Part shown: positions 21,480 through 32,786 of the stretch, piece after piece
Layout of the letters: the number at the start of each line of letters is the position of its first letter
Numbering within the stretch: position 1 is the first letter of the stretch
Origin: Rhipidocladum racemiflorum
Lineage: Eukaryota; Streptophyta; Magnoliopsida; Poales; Poaceae
Length of the DNA stretch: 64,000 nt
Direction: 5' to 3'
Assembly (NCBI GenBank): GCA_036346355.1
Contig: CM070584.1
Span: forward strand, 53,217,097-53,281,096
The notes under the pieces: model-generated
What the model saw: only the letters and a program-made list of their open reading frames with translations
What the model was told of the DNA's origin: nothing
The model's database searches: none
Translations under genes and position numbers: made by a program

Positions 21480-22200
21480 CTTACCTGGCACTTCTCCAAT
21501 TTCTAAGCGTCCGTGACAGGATGCTGGCGATGAGCTGATCGAGTTGAAGATTCAGCTCAAGGAGCGATTAGAGAAGGGTTCATTCGTCCCAGATTCTTCT
21601 CCTGAGGCAGCCCGATTCTGTTTGTGAAGAAGAAAGACGGCACTCTTCGCATGTGCGTTGATTACCGGTCGTTGAATGAGGTCATTGTCAAGAACAAGTA
21701 TCCTCTCCCTCGGATCGATGATTTGTTTGACCAATTAGGCGGAGCTCGAGTTTTCTCCAAAATAGACTTGAGATCCGGCTATTTTCAGCTCAAGATCCGT
21801 CCGGAGGATATCGTGAAGACCGCATTCACCACTCGCTACGGTCTGTACGAGTACACAGTTGTTTCGTTTGGCCTCACCAATGCACCAGCCACCTTCATGA
21901 ATCTGATGAACAAAGTCTTCATGGAGTTCCTTGATAGATTTGTGGTGGTGTTCATTGATGACATCCTCATATACTCTAAGGATGATGATGAGCACGCACT
22001 TCACTTGCATATGGTGCTTAGCAAGCTTCGCGAGCATCAGTTGTATGCCAAGTTCAGTAAGTGCGAGTTCTGGCTCAAGCAAGTGGAGTTTCTGGGGCAT
22101 GTCTGTCGGAAGGTGGGGTAGCGATTGATCCACGCAAGGTACAAGACGTACTCAATTGGGAGCAGCCCGCAATGTCCCTGAGATTCGGAGTTTTCTCGGT
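21480..22200 (+). pseudogene. Element A reverse transcriptase, copy 1
   Basis: From 21624 the frame is open for 165 residues: DGTLRMCVDYRSLNEVIVKN, FSKIDLRSGYFQLKI, FGLTNAPATFMNLMN and the catalytic VVVFIDDILIYSK (F-I-D-D, a normal form for this group), then AKFSKCEFWLKQVEFLGHV. Frameshifts lie before 21624 and at about 22115. The active-site aspartates are present, but no continuous protein is possible. Confidence 0.8.
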
Positions 22201-22329
22201 CTTGCCGGATACTATCGCCGGTTTATCGAGAATTTCTCCAAAATTTCTAAACCATTGTCAGCGCTACTCAAGAAGGAGAAGAAATATGAGTGGTCACCTG
22301 GTTGTGAGTCCTGTTTTCAGAGTGAAGAA

Positions 22330-22760
22330 TAGACTCACCATCGCACGATGTTGGTCCTTCCCGACATTCACAAGAACTTCGATGTCTATTGTGATGCATC
22401 CGTCTTGGACTTGGTTGTGTGTTGATGCAGGAGGGCAAAGTGGTTGCTTATGCTTCTCGACAGCTAAAGCCTCATGAAGCCAATTACCCGACGCATGATT
22501 TGGAGCTTGCAGCTGTTGTTCATGCTCTCAAGTTGTGGCGACATTATCTCGTAGGAAACAGATGTGAGATCTACACCGACCACAAAAGCTTAAAGTACTT
22601 CTTTTCGCAGCCAGATCTGAATTTGAGACAGCGTCGATGGCTAGAGCTGATCAAAGACTATGATTTGGGTATTCATTACCATCCTGGCAAGGCGAATGTG
22701 GTTGCAGATGCCCTCAGTCGCAAGCTGCACACAGTGAATGCCTTGGGTGTCATTGGCCAG
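22330..22760 (+). pseudogene. Element A RNase H, copy 1
   Basis: GKVVAYASRQLKPHEANYPT, HDLELAAVVHALKLWRHYL, EIYTDHKSLKYFFSQPDLN and GKANVVADALSRK follow one another in the open frame that starts near 22419. These are the signature blocks of the RNase H that follows reverse transcriptase in Ty3/gypsy elements. The N-terminal part is in another frame. Confidence 0.8.
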
Positions 22761-23059
22761 TCTCAGCTGGTTGAAGAGTTTCAGAAGCTCAATCTAGAAG
22801 TGGTTGAGTATGGTTACGTTTCTGCTTTAGCCGTACAACCCACTCTAGAGTCTCAGATTCAGGCAGCTCAACTACAAGATGATGCTGTGATTGAGATTAG
22901 ACGCCAGTTGACTGAAAATGGCGCATCTCCAGGTTTTTCTGTGAAGTCCAATGGGCTGATCTTGCATGGGCAGCAGGTGTATGTCACGATAATGTTGAGA
23001 TCAAGGGGTTGATCCTGTCGTAAGCTCATGATACTCCTCTCTCTGTCCATCCTGGCGGC

Positions 23060-23800
23060 ACCAAGATGTACGGGACCTTCGCAGCAATTACGGTGGCCAG
23101 GTATGAAGAAGGAGATCGCGGCTCATGTGGCGCATTGTGATGTGTGCCGGCGTGTCAAGGCCGAACATCAAAGGCCACCGGATTACTTCAGCCATTGCAG
23201 ATCCCTCGAGTGGAAGTGGGAAGAGATTGGGATGGATTTCATTACCGGTCTACCAAGGTCCTCCACCGGCCACGACTCTATTTGGGTGATCATTGACCAT
23301 CGACCAAGGTAGCTCATTTCATTCCAGTTCATACCACCTATTCTCGAGCCAAGCTAGCGGAACTCTATTTGCGAGAATATTGTTCGGCTCCATGGAGTTC
23401 CAAAAGTCATAATCTCTGACCGTGGTTCATGATTCACCTCCAGATTTTGGGAGAGTTTGCAGTCCATTCTTGGCACTAAGCTATCCTTCAAGATGACTTA
23501 CCATCCCCAAACCGACGGATGACGGAAAGGGCAAACCAAATCCTTGAAGACATGCTAAGGGCTTGTGTGTCGTGCTCTGACAAGTCGTGGGAGAAATGCT
23601 TGCCATTTGCTGAGTTCTCCTACAACAACAGTCATCAAGTCGGTCTTGAGATGTCGCCTTCGAGGCTCTTTATGGCAAGAAGTGCGAGAACACCCTTGTT
23701 TTGGTCCGAGGTTGGTGAGAGGCAATTCTTCGGGCCAGCCATGATTGAAGAGGCTGAAAGGCAAGTTAGCTTGATTCGAGACCGGTGAGAGAAGCTCGAT
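23060..23800 (+). pseudogene. Element A integrase, copy 1
   Basis: The zinc-binding end AHCDVCRRVKAEHQRP and the core entry WEEIGMDFITGLPRS lie at 23118-23265. The middle of the core is shifted, with nucleotide-level remains of the second catalytic block (ctgaccgtggttca, 23418) and YHPQTDG (about 23500). LPFAEFSYNNSHQ and ARTPLFWSEVGER follow at 23600-23730. There are at least three frame breaks. Confidence 0.75.
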
Positions 23801-23849
23801 CGTCGAAGAGCTATCTTGATCGTCGCCGACGCCATGAGTTGAGTTTTGA

Positions 23850-24276
23850 GGTGGGTGACTTTGTTTATCTCAAGGTCTCACCACTCGCGGTACTCGCATG
23901 ATTTCAAGTCCGCGGGAAGCTAGCCCCGCGATACATCGGTCCGTTCCGGATTTTTGAGAAGGTTGGTGTTGTGGCTTATCGGCTTGAGCTACCGCCACAT
24001 CTTTCGGACATTCACGATGTGTTCCACGTGTCCCAATTGAAGAAGAGTCTTCGGGTTCCATCGGAAGTTACCCAATTGGACCATCTTGATTTGCAGCCTG
24101 ATCTTTCGTATCGAGAGTATCCAGTCCGTATTCTCGAGACAGCTGAGCGTCACACTCGCGATCGAGTTATCAAGATGCTCAAGGTCCAGTGGAGCAACCA
24201 TTCAGAAGATGAAGCCACGTGGGAGCGTGAAGACCATATTCAGGCAGAATACCCCGAATTTCTTCGAGAGAATTAG
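23850..24276 (+). pseudogene. Element A integrase tail with chromodomain, copy 1
   Basis: From 23971 the frame is open to TAG at 24274-24276: YRLELPPHLSDIHDVFHVSQ, then a chromodomain with VIKMLKVQWSNHSEDEATWE and EDHIQAEYPEFL. A C-terminal chromodomain defines chromoviruses; it is thought to guide insertion into particular chromatin. The polypurine tract follows 30 bases later. Confidence 0.8.
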
Positions 24277-24313
24277 CAATCTCGAGGACGAGATTTTTGT
24301 AAGGGGGGTAGAC

Positions 24314-27300
24314 TGTAATATCCCGAGTATTTCTATACTCAAGCCACTGTACATTTGTACTCAAACGCTGTTCAATAATACAACTGTGCTTGTGTATTTT
24401 CGTGTCTTGAGTGAACATACTTGCTTGGGATCGAAAGAACCCTTCAACTTAAGTAATTTCGCTCATAAGTAAATTCGAATTAGGTTGGGCAAGTGCCTGT
24501 GACCCTATTAACTTCCAAAATACTTTGGGACAATTAGTAATCAACCACAGGAAGCGTTAGCCGTCAAGGCCCAAGTTCAAAAGTTCGGGGATGTCCGGAG
24601 TATCCGGATCCAACGGAATGTCGGACAAAGTCCGAGTGTCCGGATTGGGCTGGCCGAGCGTCCAACTCGAGTGTCAGGACCAATGTCCGGAGTGTCCGGG
24701 TTAGTGTTATCGAAGACCCCAACCCGAGTCTCCGGTTGAGTCCGAGAGTCCGGTATTGGCGTGGGGTTTTGTATAAAAGTCCCATTTCGTGGCTCCTTCC
24801 ATTCTTTCTTCTTCTACTTTGGTTTCCCCACTTCCTTGGTGTTCTCTCCACCACCCCGAGCTCCTCTCCGAGCCACCGGCCGGTGACCCTCCCAGTGACT
24901 CCTCCATCTCGGTGTGCTCCTCCCCAAGCCGTCATTCCCCATCCTCCACCGGCGTTGCTCCTCCTCCATCTTCCTTGGAGGTAAGCTTTTCTCTTAGGGT
25001 TTGATTCGCGGGATTCTTGGGTTCTAGAGTCGTTCATGGTGGGATTAGGACTTAGGTTTGGATTTGGGAGGCTAGGGTTGAACTTGGATTCTAGGGTTTT
25101 GGGTGTAGTGGTTCTAGGGTTGAAAATGGGATTTGGATTAGTGAATGTGGTATGCTAGAGTGGTAGATCGGGTAGTAGTAATGTCGATTTAAGAAGTTGT
25201 TGGTGTGAGTTAGAGGTTTGGCGGGTTAGCGACGTTTTCTCGTAGAATCGGCTAGTTCGAACTCCTTCCGGTTCGCTAGGTGTACGAAAGTCGTAGATCG
25301 GGTCGCGGTGAAGTTGTAGGAAGTGGTAAGGTCTCCGCTTTCCTCGCCGAGTTGGACCACACGCCCTAGGACCGGAGTATCCGGACAAACGGTCCGAGTG
25401 TCCGGCCTATCCGGATCGTCCGGATGCAAAACCCGGATCGTCCGGGTTAGGGCTGTTTCGTCCGGCCGTGTTGTGTTGTCCGAGTCGTCGTTTCTTCAGG
25501 GTTTCTTGGTTGTACTTCATTCTTGTGTATTGCATGCACTTCATGGTGCATTTAAAACTTTCTTTTGCTAAGTTGTATTTCTTTACATCGTTTTTGTTGC
25601 TTTGACCGATTAGAGGCTAGCGAGTCAAGCTTCGCCTCGAACAACCCGAGCATCATCAGGACATCACCGAAGTGCAACAACAAGGCAAGCACCTCCTTTG
25701 ACCATCTTGAAACCTATATTTCACGATGTCTACTTTGATTTCTCAAACCATATGCATTGTTTATATTCAAGAAATTGCTAGTTTGTGGGAATGGTAGATA
25801 TACCACGATTTGGTGGTTTCCCTCAATTTAATTCCCTGAGATCATTGATAACCTTAGTAGGGTTAGACAATTTAATAAAATGTCACTTGGGTATAAACGA
25901 TTTAGTAATTGCATACGCTTAGACAATGCAATAGAGGTGAGCAAAGTCAGTCCTTACCAAATGCTCAAAATTATGATAAATGTAATTGGTTTTGGAAAAG
26001 TTTTGGAAATGTGAATCGTAAAGGTATATTGGTAAAAATGTGAAGTGTCTAGTTGGTAATTAGACTTGGCGGGAGGTATAATATGTGCTAGTTAAACATG
26101 GTGGTGATTGGTTGGCGAGTTAAGTGGAGTTCCCCGCTTGAGTCACTAGGCAAAAATATAAGGACCGAACTTGTGACGGTTTTTGAATTGAACACCGTGC
26201 AACCGCGCAATGCTTTGGGATGGGGCAGCCTATTCTAGTACTTGAAGTGTGAGGGGATAGCCATGCCTGTTGGTAGGCCGAAGAGTGGACCTTTTCCCTG
26301 TGTTGAGCAGTCAAGCGCGGTGTGTGTGTCCTCACGACCCGCCGTATGCGCCTTCGTGTGTGCGCTTGTACGGTTGCGGCAGGGAAGCGCTCGATTCATG
26401 TTTGTTGATACAACGGTGTACGCCTTGCTATGGGGTAATGCCGCGGCCAACAATTCGCCGTCGTCACGATGAGTATTCCGTGGTCGCCGAGTGGTGGTTG
26501 GCCTCTTATCGCCATAGTAGTGGATTTGTCGTCACCGGTCTTTGGGGTGTGGCTATAACCTCAACGATGGGAAAGAATAGATCATTCTTGTATATCGGAT
26601 ACCTCGTGTATCGCTGCGTGGACCCTGGATGACAGGGATGCAAGTCTGAGTTGTGTTTGGGTAAAGTGCGCAAACTCTGCAGAGTATCAAATAATTCTAA
26701 TCGATTAGCCGTGCTCACGGTTATGAGCAATCTTCTCTAATCATATCAAGTATAGAGATTTGGTTTGGTTTTGAAAACGAAAATCTATTTGAGTCGGTAT
26801 AAAGTATGTGGTGGAATGGTACTTGATGGGATTGTGGATATGTGTATATGATTCTCGATGGGATTATGTATGGATGTCGATTCGTATCGATTGCGACCAT
26901 GGATGGTGGCATTTGTGGAGCTCGATTGTTACATACATCGTAAATATGTTTTATTCAAACTGCTGTCTTTCAAATTATGTATTACTTTTCGATGAACTGC
27001 TTTTAAATCCGACTTTACGCAATTAACCCAAAGGTAGAAGCTTTATCCCGATGAACCAGCCTGCATTTATTTATATTTCCATACACTAAAGTCTTGCGAG
27101 TACATACGTGTACTCATCGTTGCTGTTAACCCTTTTTCCACAGAGGAAGGTAATGATGATGTCCCGGATGATGGCGAGCCCCTTTTCTGCGAGTGCTGCG
27201 GCTTCGTAGTCCCTCCCTCCAGTCAGTAGCCTGTGGGGTGGTCAGGCCAGGCTTATTTGGTTGTCTTTCTTTTGTTTCCGCTGTCGCTTTACTTCTTTTG

Positions 27301-27580
27301 GTTTCTGTAATACTCTTGTTCAAGGTTTACACCCAGTTATGTAAATTATCGTAGTTTATCCTTCCGTGCCTTGGTACTCGTGTTGTTGGTACGCGATATC
27401 GGAGCTCTTGATCCAGGGATCCAGATCGATGCGCATGTGCACCGGTCCGGTTAAGGGTTCGATCCCGTCGATCGAATTTTTAGGTTCAGATCTTCGGTGT
27501 CGAGGCTTCCTGTTGTTATACGGTGCTATACGCTACAAAGACGGCGTCTGACAAGACGGTATAGGAAGAGGGGTCCCCAC
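24314..27580 (+). repeat. Element A LTR 2, about 3267 bp
   Basis: Starts TGTAATATCCCGAG directly after AAGGGGGG-TAGAC and ends GTCCCCAC with the last base changed (CA to CG). TATA box at 24772-24779 with the TCCGGA cluster before it; here several TCCGGA sites have lost one base. It serves as 3' LTR of internal region 1 and 5' LTR of internal region 2. Confidence 0.85.
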
Positions 27581-27584
27581 GGCG

Positions 27585-29894
27585 TTGGTATCGAGAGCCA
27601 TTGATCGCAGGAGGACTTAGTTAGCCTGGACGTTAGACTTAGGGACAGATTTTTCTTCTCAAATTTATTTTGAAGTACAAAACTCTATTTTCAAAGTGTA
27701 GAATGCTATTCTTGTCCATTCTATAGCTTTTCGCTTATCTACTCTTCAAAATGAATCTGATCTTAATCCAAATTTCAAAAATTTGTTTCCTTCTTCTATC
27801 TTGTTCAAAAGGATTAAGAGGAATGCGGGTTTAGCTAAGAATGGGTTAAGGATAGATGTTTGTGGTTGTAATTAGGGATTATTTGTCGTTTCCCTGAGTT
27901 GGTTTTTGAATTGGTTCTTATGCTTCTTTGAATGAATGCTTTTAGTGTGTTTGTGTTTATGAGTGCATCCTTTGGAATCAATCATTCGCACTTGATTTGC
28001 CTGATTAGTTGACTCAAGCTGTGCATTTCAGATGCCTCCCGAAAGAGAATAGCTGGCGCTTCCAAAGAAATTGATGATGCCGGGAGCGTGGCAAAGGCAG
28101 TTGGGAGCGGGGCCCAACAAATGGGTCCCTACTGGTGGGTCAGCTGGGGTTCAGTCTCAGCTACATGCCCAGAGTGAGGAGCTCCCTCCACCTCCTCCTG
28201 CTCCCGATATGGCTGCACTCATGTTGCGGCAGACTCAGCTCATGGAGCCGATGGTCCAGCTGTCCAGGGGCAAGAATACAAAGAAGCGGCAGCCTCTCGG
28301 TTGTCGGAGTTCAGCGAACTCGACCGCCGAGCTTTTCTTCAGCTCTGATCCGATGGAGGCAGAGGATTGGCTTAGCGACATGGAGGAAGTTGGAGTTAGT
28401 CGGTTGCACCGATGCGGAGAAGGTTCAAGACACCGCCTACTACCTCCAGGGACCGGCAGCCGTGGTGGAGCAGCCTTCAGGGCTGTTCGCCTGCAGATCA
28501 GTCACCACATGGGCAGAGTTCAAGACCCGCCTTCGCTCCTTCCATGTTCCAAATGGCTTGATCGAGATCAAGAAGCGGGAGTTCTACGACCTTCGCCAGG
28601 GTCTATGGCGTTGATGGACTACCTCCACCGCTTCAACCATTTGTCACGCTATGTTGTCGATGAGGTGACCACCGAGGCTAGGAGAGTGACATTGTTCAAG
28701 GAGCACCTCACCGAGGAGATCCGTTTCCAGCTCGCCGGTCATGACATTCCTAGCCTGCAGGTCTTGGTGGGCAAGGCCATTAGCATTGAGGATGGCGCCA
28801 AGGCGCTTATGGAGAGCCGCAAGCGCAAGTGGGCAGCTCAGCGGCCAGTCAGCGGCGGACCTTCCAGGACCCGCACCTTCACTCAGTCTGGCTTCCAGCC
28901 TTCAGCGCCGCCAGTTCAGAGGTCTCAGGGCTTACCTCCTCGCCCGCGAGTTCGTGCGATCACCTAGCCGCCAAGATACAGCTTGGGGTCCCGAAATCCA
29001 TTTGGCCATATCACTTGCTTCTCCTGCGGCGGAAGGGCCACTTCGCGATGCTGTCGGCGAGCAGCGGCAGCCTTTCAGCCCGGGCCATGGCCGCTGAATG
29101 TAGCCACTGCAGAGGAGGCGCAGCAGCTCCAGATGTGGTGTTGGGTACGTTATCTGCTCATTCCGTACCCGCCTTAGTATTATTTGACTCGAGCGTCGCA
29201 TTCCTTTATTTCTTCACGCTTTGTTGTTCAAAGATGAGGTCTGCATTCTTTGTACCTCGAGAAGTACTTGTTGATCCGTTCGCCTGGATCCGTTTTGATT
29301 GCCGAGCTTGTGAGTCCAGGGGTTAGAATTGAGATCAATGGGGTAGAATTTCGGGGTGATCTTATCAACATTGAGACGTCAGGTCTTGATGTGATTCTCG
29401 GGTATGGGTGGCTGTCCAAGCATCAGGGCATATTGATTGTGCCAGGAGATCCGCTTTCATTAGTCAACCCCGATGGCATTGCTTTGTTACCTTTTCTTCT
29501 CGCTCCAAAGAAGGCCAGCCTTTGCTCGGTGCTCTTTACATTCGGGGACGACCAGTACCGGTGGTGTGTGAGTACTCGATGTGTTCCCCGATGAGCTGCC
29601 AGGTTTGCCACCGATCGTGATTTGGAGTTCATCATCGATCTCTTACCTGGCACTTCTCCAATTTCTAAGCGTCCAGACAGGATGCCTGGCGATGAGCTGA
29701 TCGAGTTGAAGATTCAGCTCAAGGAGCGATTAGAGAAGGGGTTCATTCGTCCCGCTTCTTCTCCTGGGGCAGCCCAGTTCTGTTTGTGAAGAAGAAAGAC
29801 GGCACTCTTCGCATGTGCGTTGATTACCGGTCGTTGAATGAGGTCACTGTCAAGAACAAGTATCCTCTCCCTCGGATCGATGATTTGTTTGACC
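27585..29894 (+). pseudogene. Element A second internal region, truncated in reverse transcriptase
   Basis: A second gag-protease-start of reverse transcriptase in the same order as copy 1. Gag is open from about 28071 to 28967 (298 residues, with EAEDWLSDMEEVG, YLHRFNHLSRYVVDEV and ISIEDGAKALMESRKR). The zinc knuckle after 29000 has lost bases (CFSCGGRATSRCC), and the protease repeats RIEINGVEFRGDLINIETSG. The match to copy 1 ends inside the reverse transcriptase at gatttgtttgacc (29882-29894). The next 26 bases repeat a stretch found 87 bases upstream (29808), and then element B sequence begins. Confidence 0.75.
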
Positions 29895-29899
29895 CCTTC

Positions 29900-31360
29900 G
29901 CATGTGCGTTGATTGCCGAGCGAAGAATTGGCACCCTTCGCACGTCCGGATGATTTGCTCGGAGTCGGCCACGGCGGTCGGCCAGTAGAAACCCTGTCGG
30001 AAGGCTTTCCCGACCAGGCTTCGTGACCCAGCGTGGTGTCCGCAAACCCCGCCGTGGATGTCGCGGAGTAGCTCTCTTCCTTGGTCGGCTGGGACACACT
30101 ACGGAGGATCGGAGGGGCTCCTTCAGAGAGGTCGTTGCCGATCAGTACGAAGGATTTTGCCCGACGAGCGAGGCGGCGGGCCTCGGTTGGGTCGTCGGGG
30201 AGGGAACCGTCAGTCAGCCGATCGATGAAGGGATTCCTCCAATCGGTGCTGGTCGTCAGGACGTTGCAACCCGGCTCGACCAGCTCAGCCTTTGTCGGGT
30301 CGCTTGGCCGATCGTCCGGGCGATCGGTCCGGATGGACGCTTGGTGTAGGTCGAGGACGAAAATTCCCGGCGGGACCGGCCCTCTGCCGGAGGCGAGACC
30401 AGCCAGGTGATCGGCCTCTCCGTTGTTCCGTCTGTAGCTATGATGGAGCTCAAACCCTTTGAACTTTTGCTCCAGTTTGCGTACCTCTCGACAGTAGGCC
30501 GCCATCCGATCGTCGCGAGGTTCTGCAGCCTTCATGACTTGATCGACGACCAGTTTTGAGTCGCCATGCACGCATAACCGCAGAGCTCCGAGGTCGGCGG
30601 CGATGCGGAGACCAGTAACGAGGGCCTCATACTCGGCGACGTTGTTGGTTGCGTCGAAAAGTAGCCGGATGACGTACCGAAGCTTGTTCCCAAGTGGTGA
30701 AAGAATGACGACCCCGGCCCCGGCTCCGTTTTTGGTGAAGGACCCGTCGAAGTACATCGTCCAGTACTCAGGGTCTTCGAGCGGAGGTGGGGCCTGGGCT
30801 TCGGTCCACTCGGCGACGAAGTCGGCTAGAACTTGAGATTTTATGGCAGTCCGAGGGACATAGGATATGTCATGCCCGTTGAGCTCGAGTGCCCACTTGG
30901 CAATTCTTCCGGAGGCGTCGCGGTTGTGGATGACCTCGCCGAGTGGTAGGGAAGTTACCACGGAAACGTGGTGCTGGTTGAAGTAGTGTACCAGCTTCCT
31001 TTTCGTGATCAGAACTGCGTAGAGCATCTTCTGAATCTGCGGGTACCGTGCCTTGGACTCGGAGAGTACTTCGCTAATGAAGTAGACCGCCGGCCGGATC
31101 TTAAGGACCCGCCTTCTTCTCGCTCGCTCCGCGACAAGTGCCGCGGCCGACGACCTGGTCGTGGCGGCAATGTAGAGTAGCAGAGGCTCTTCTGGCGCCG
31201 GGCGACCAAAGACGGAGGGGTGGTCAGGAAAACCGTTAGCGCCTCGACGGCGTCTGAGCCTCCTTCGCCGTCCGGTGAAGTGGTCGATTTCCTCGGGAGT
31301 TTGTATAGAGGCAAGCCGCGTCACGAGGCGGACGTGAAGCGACTCAGGGCCGCTAGGCAT
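29900..31360 (-). pseudogene. Element B RNase H regions and integrase start
   Basis: A long minus-strand frame. It begins with the RNase H that belongs to reverse transcriptase (LYIAATTRSSAAALVAER, PAVYFISEVLSESKARYPQI), then LADFVAEWTEA, then a second RNase H of archaeal type with YWTMYFDGSFTKNGAGAGVV, NNVAEYEALVTGLRIAADLG and LCVHGDSKLVVDQV, keeping the DGS, E and D residues. The double RNase H is a hallmark of Tat elements. After about 30070 the frame shifts, but HEAWSGK and RTCEG show the zinc-binding start of integrase. There the element is cut by the junction with element A. Confidence 0.8.
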
Positions 31361-31429
31361 CCCGTCGACCTTTGGGCCCCTTTGAGGTTGCTGATCGGCC
31401 CCATCCTTAAGATCGCGGAGATCTTGTCT

Positions 31430-32126
31430 TTACCGGCCGATGCCGCTGGCCGGAGATGATGAAGCCGAGTAGCTTCCTTGGGTACCCCGAAAACGCATTT
31501 CTCGGGGTTGAGCTTGATGCGGAACCGTCGGAGGTTCGCGAAAGTCTCCTCCAGGTCGGCGATGATGTCGCTGGTCTTCCTGGTCTTGACAACGATGTCG
31601 TCGACGTACGCCTCGACATTGCGGCCGATCTGGTCGGAAAGGCAGGTCTGCATGCATCTCTGGTATGTAGCCCCCGCGTTCTTCAGGCCAAACGGCATTG
31701 TCACGTAGCAGAACGAACCGTACGGAGTGATGAAGGAAGTCGCGGTCGGGTCGTCTTCTTTCATCGCGATCCGGTGGTACCCTGAGTAGGCATCCGTAAA
31801 GCGACAGGATTCGCACCTGCGGTGGAGTCTACCATTTGGTCGATGCGGGGCAGAGGGAATGGATCTTTCGGACATGCCTTGTTGAGGCTTGTGTAGTCGA
31901 CACACATTCTCCATTTCCCAGTCTTCTTTTTTACAAGCACAGGGTTTGCTAGCCACTCGGGGTGGCGAACTTCTTTGATGAATCCTGCGGCCAAGAGCTT
32001 GGCTATTTCTTCCCCTATGGCCACGCGCTTTCCTTCGTCGAAGCGGCGCAGACGCTGGGCGACTGGTCTAGACCCAGGCCGGATGTTCAGGGAGTGCTCG
32101 GCGACTTCCCTCGGGATCCCCGGCAT
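31430..32126 (-). pseudogene. Element B reverse transcriptase
   Basis: Minus strand: AKLLAAGFIKEVRHPEWLAN, KWRMCVDYTSLNKACPKD, then a frame change near 31810, then FTDAYSGYHRIAMKEDD, FGLKNAGATYQRCMQ and the catalytic EAYVDDIVVKT (YVDD at about 31608-31597), then LNPEKCVFGV. Catalytic residues are present but at least two frameshifts break the protein. Confidence 0.8.
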
Positions 32127-32189
32127 GTCGGAGGGCTTCCATGCGAAGGCGTCCCGGTTGGCGCGGAGGAAGTCGACGAGCGCGCTTTC

Positions 32190-32786
32190 CTATTTGGCAG
32201 GAAGCGTGGTCCCGATCCGAGCGGTTTTGGTCGGGTCCTCTGGGTCGACCTCGATCGTCTTCGTGTCCTCGGCGGACTTGAAGGAGCCCGGTCCGGACTT
32301 GCTAGAGTCGGGAGCGGACTCGGAGGTGCTGGCTCGGAGGCCGGCGAGCTCGGTGGATGCGACGACCGCCGAGGCCAACTCGCAACTGTCTTTCTCGCAG
32401 CCGTAGGCGAGCTGGAAAGACGCGGTTACGGTGATCACCCCATGCGGCCCGGGCATCTTCAGCTTCAGGTAGGTGTAGTTGGGGATCGCCATGAACTTCG
32501 CGTAGCATGGTCTCCCCAGGATGGCGTGGTAGGAGCCGGGAAAATCCACGACCTCGAAGGTGAGGGTCTCGGTGCGGAAGTTAACCGGGCTCCCGAACGT
32601 GACGGGCAGGTCGACCTGCCCGAGCGGGTGGGCCTGCTGGCCAGGAACGACGCCGTGAAAGGGCGCTTTGCTTGGTCGGAGGCTCGAGCGGGGGATCCCC
32701 ATGGCGTCGAGGGTCTCAACGTAAAGGATGTTGAGATCGCCGCCGATCCATGAGCACCTTAGTCAGCGCCGTGCTCCACGATGGGA
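32190..32786 (-). pseudogene. Element B protease region
   Basis: Minus strand: VDLPVTFGSPVNFRTETLTF, SYHAILGRPCYAKFMAIPNY, LKLKMPGPHGVITV. These are the second half of a Tat-type aspartic protease. The N-terminal part with the catalytic DGGS sits around 32760-32710 (ctcatggatcggcg in the complement) in a shifted frame. Confidence 0.65.

Larger units (their letters stand above)
16190..29894 (+). mobile_element. Element A: Tekay-type chromovirus, LTR-internal-LTR-partial internal
   Basis: A plus-strand Ty3/gypsy element inserted in the integrase gene of element B. Order: LTR 16190-19437, primer site 19441, gag, zinc knuckle, protease, reverse transcriptase, RNase H, integrase, chromodomain (19889-24276), polypurine tract AAGGGGGG-TAGAC, second LTR 24314 to about 27580, then a second internal region that stops in reverse transcriptase at about 29894. 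The chromodomain at the pol end and tRNA-Met primer site mark a chromovirus; the layout is that of the Tekay/Del group. Two internal regions sharing one LTR usually come from unequal recombination between copies. Both coding regions carry many single-base frameshifts. Confidence 0.8.
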
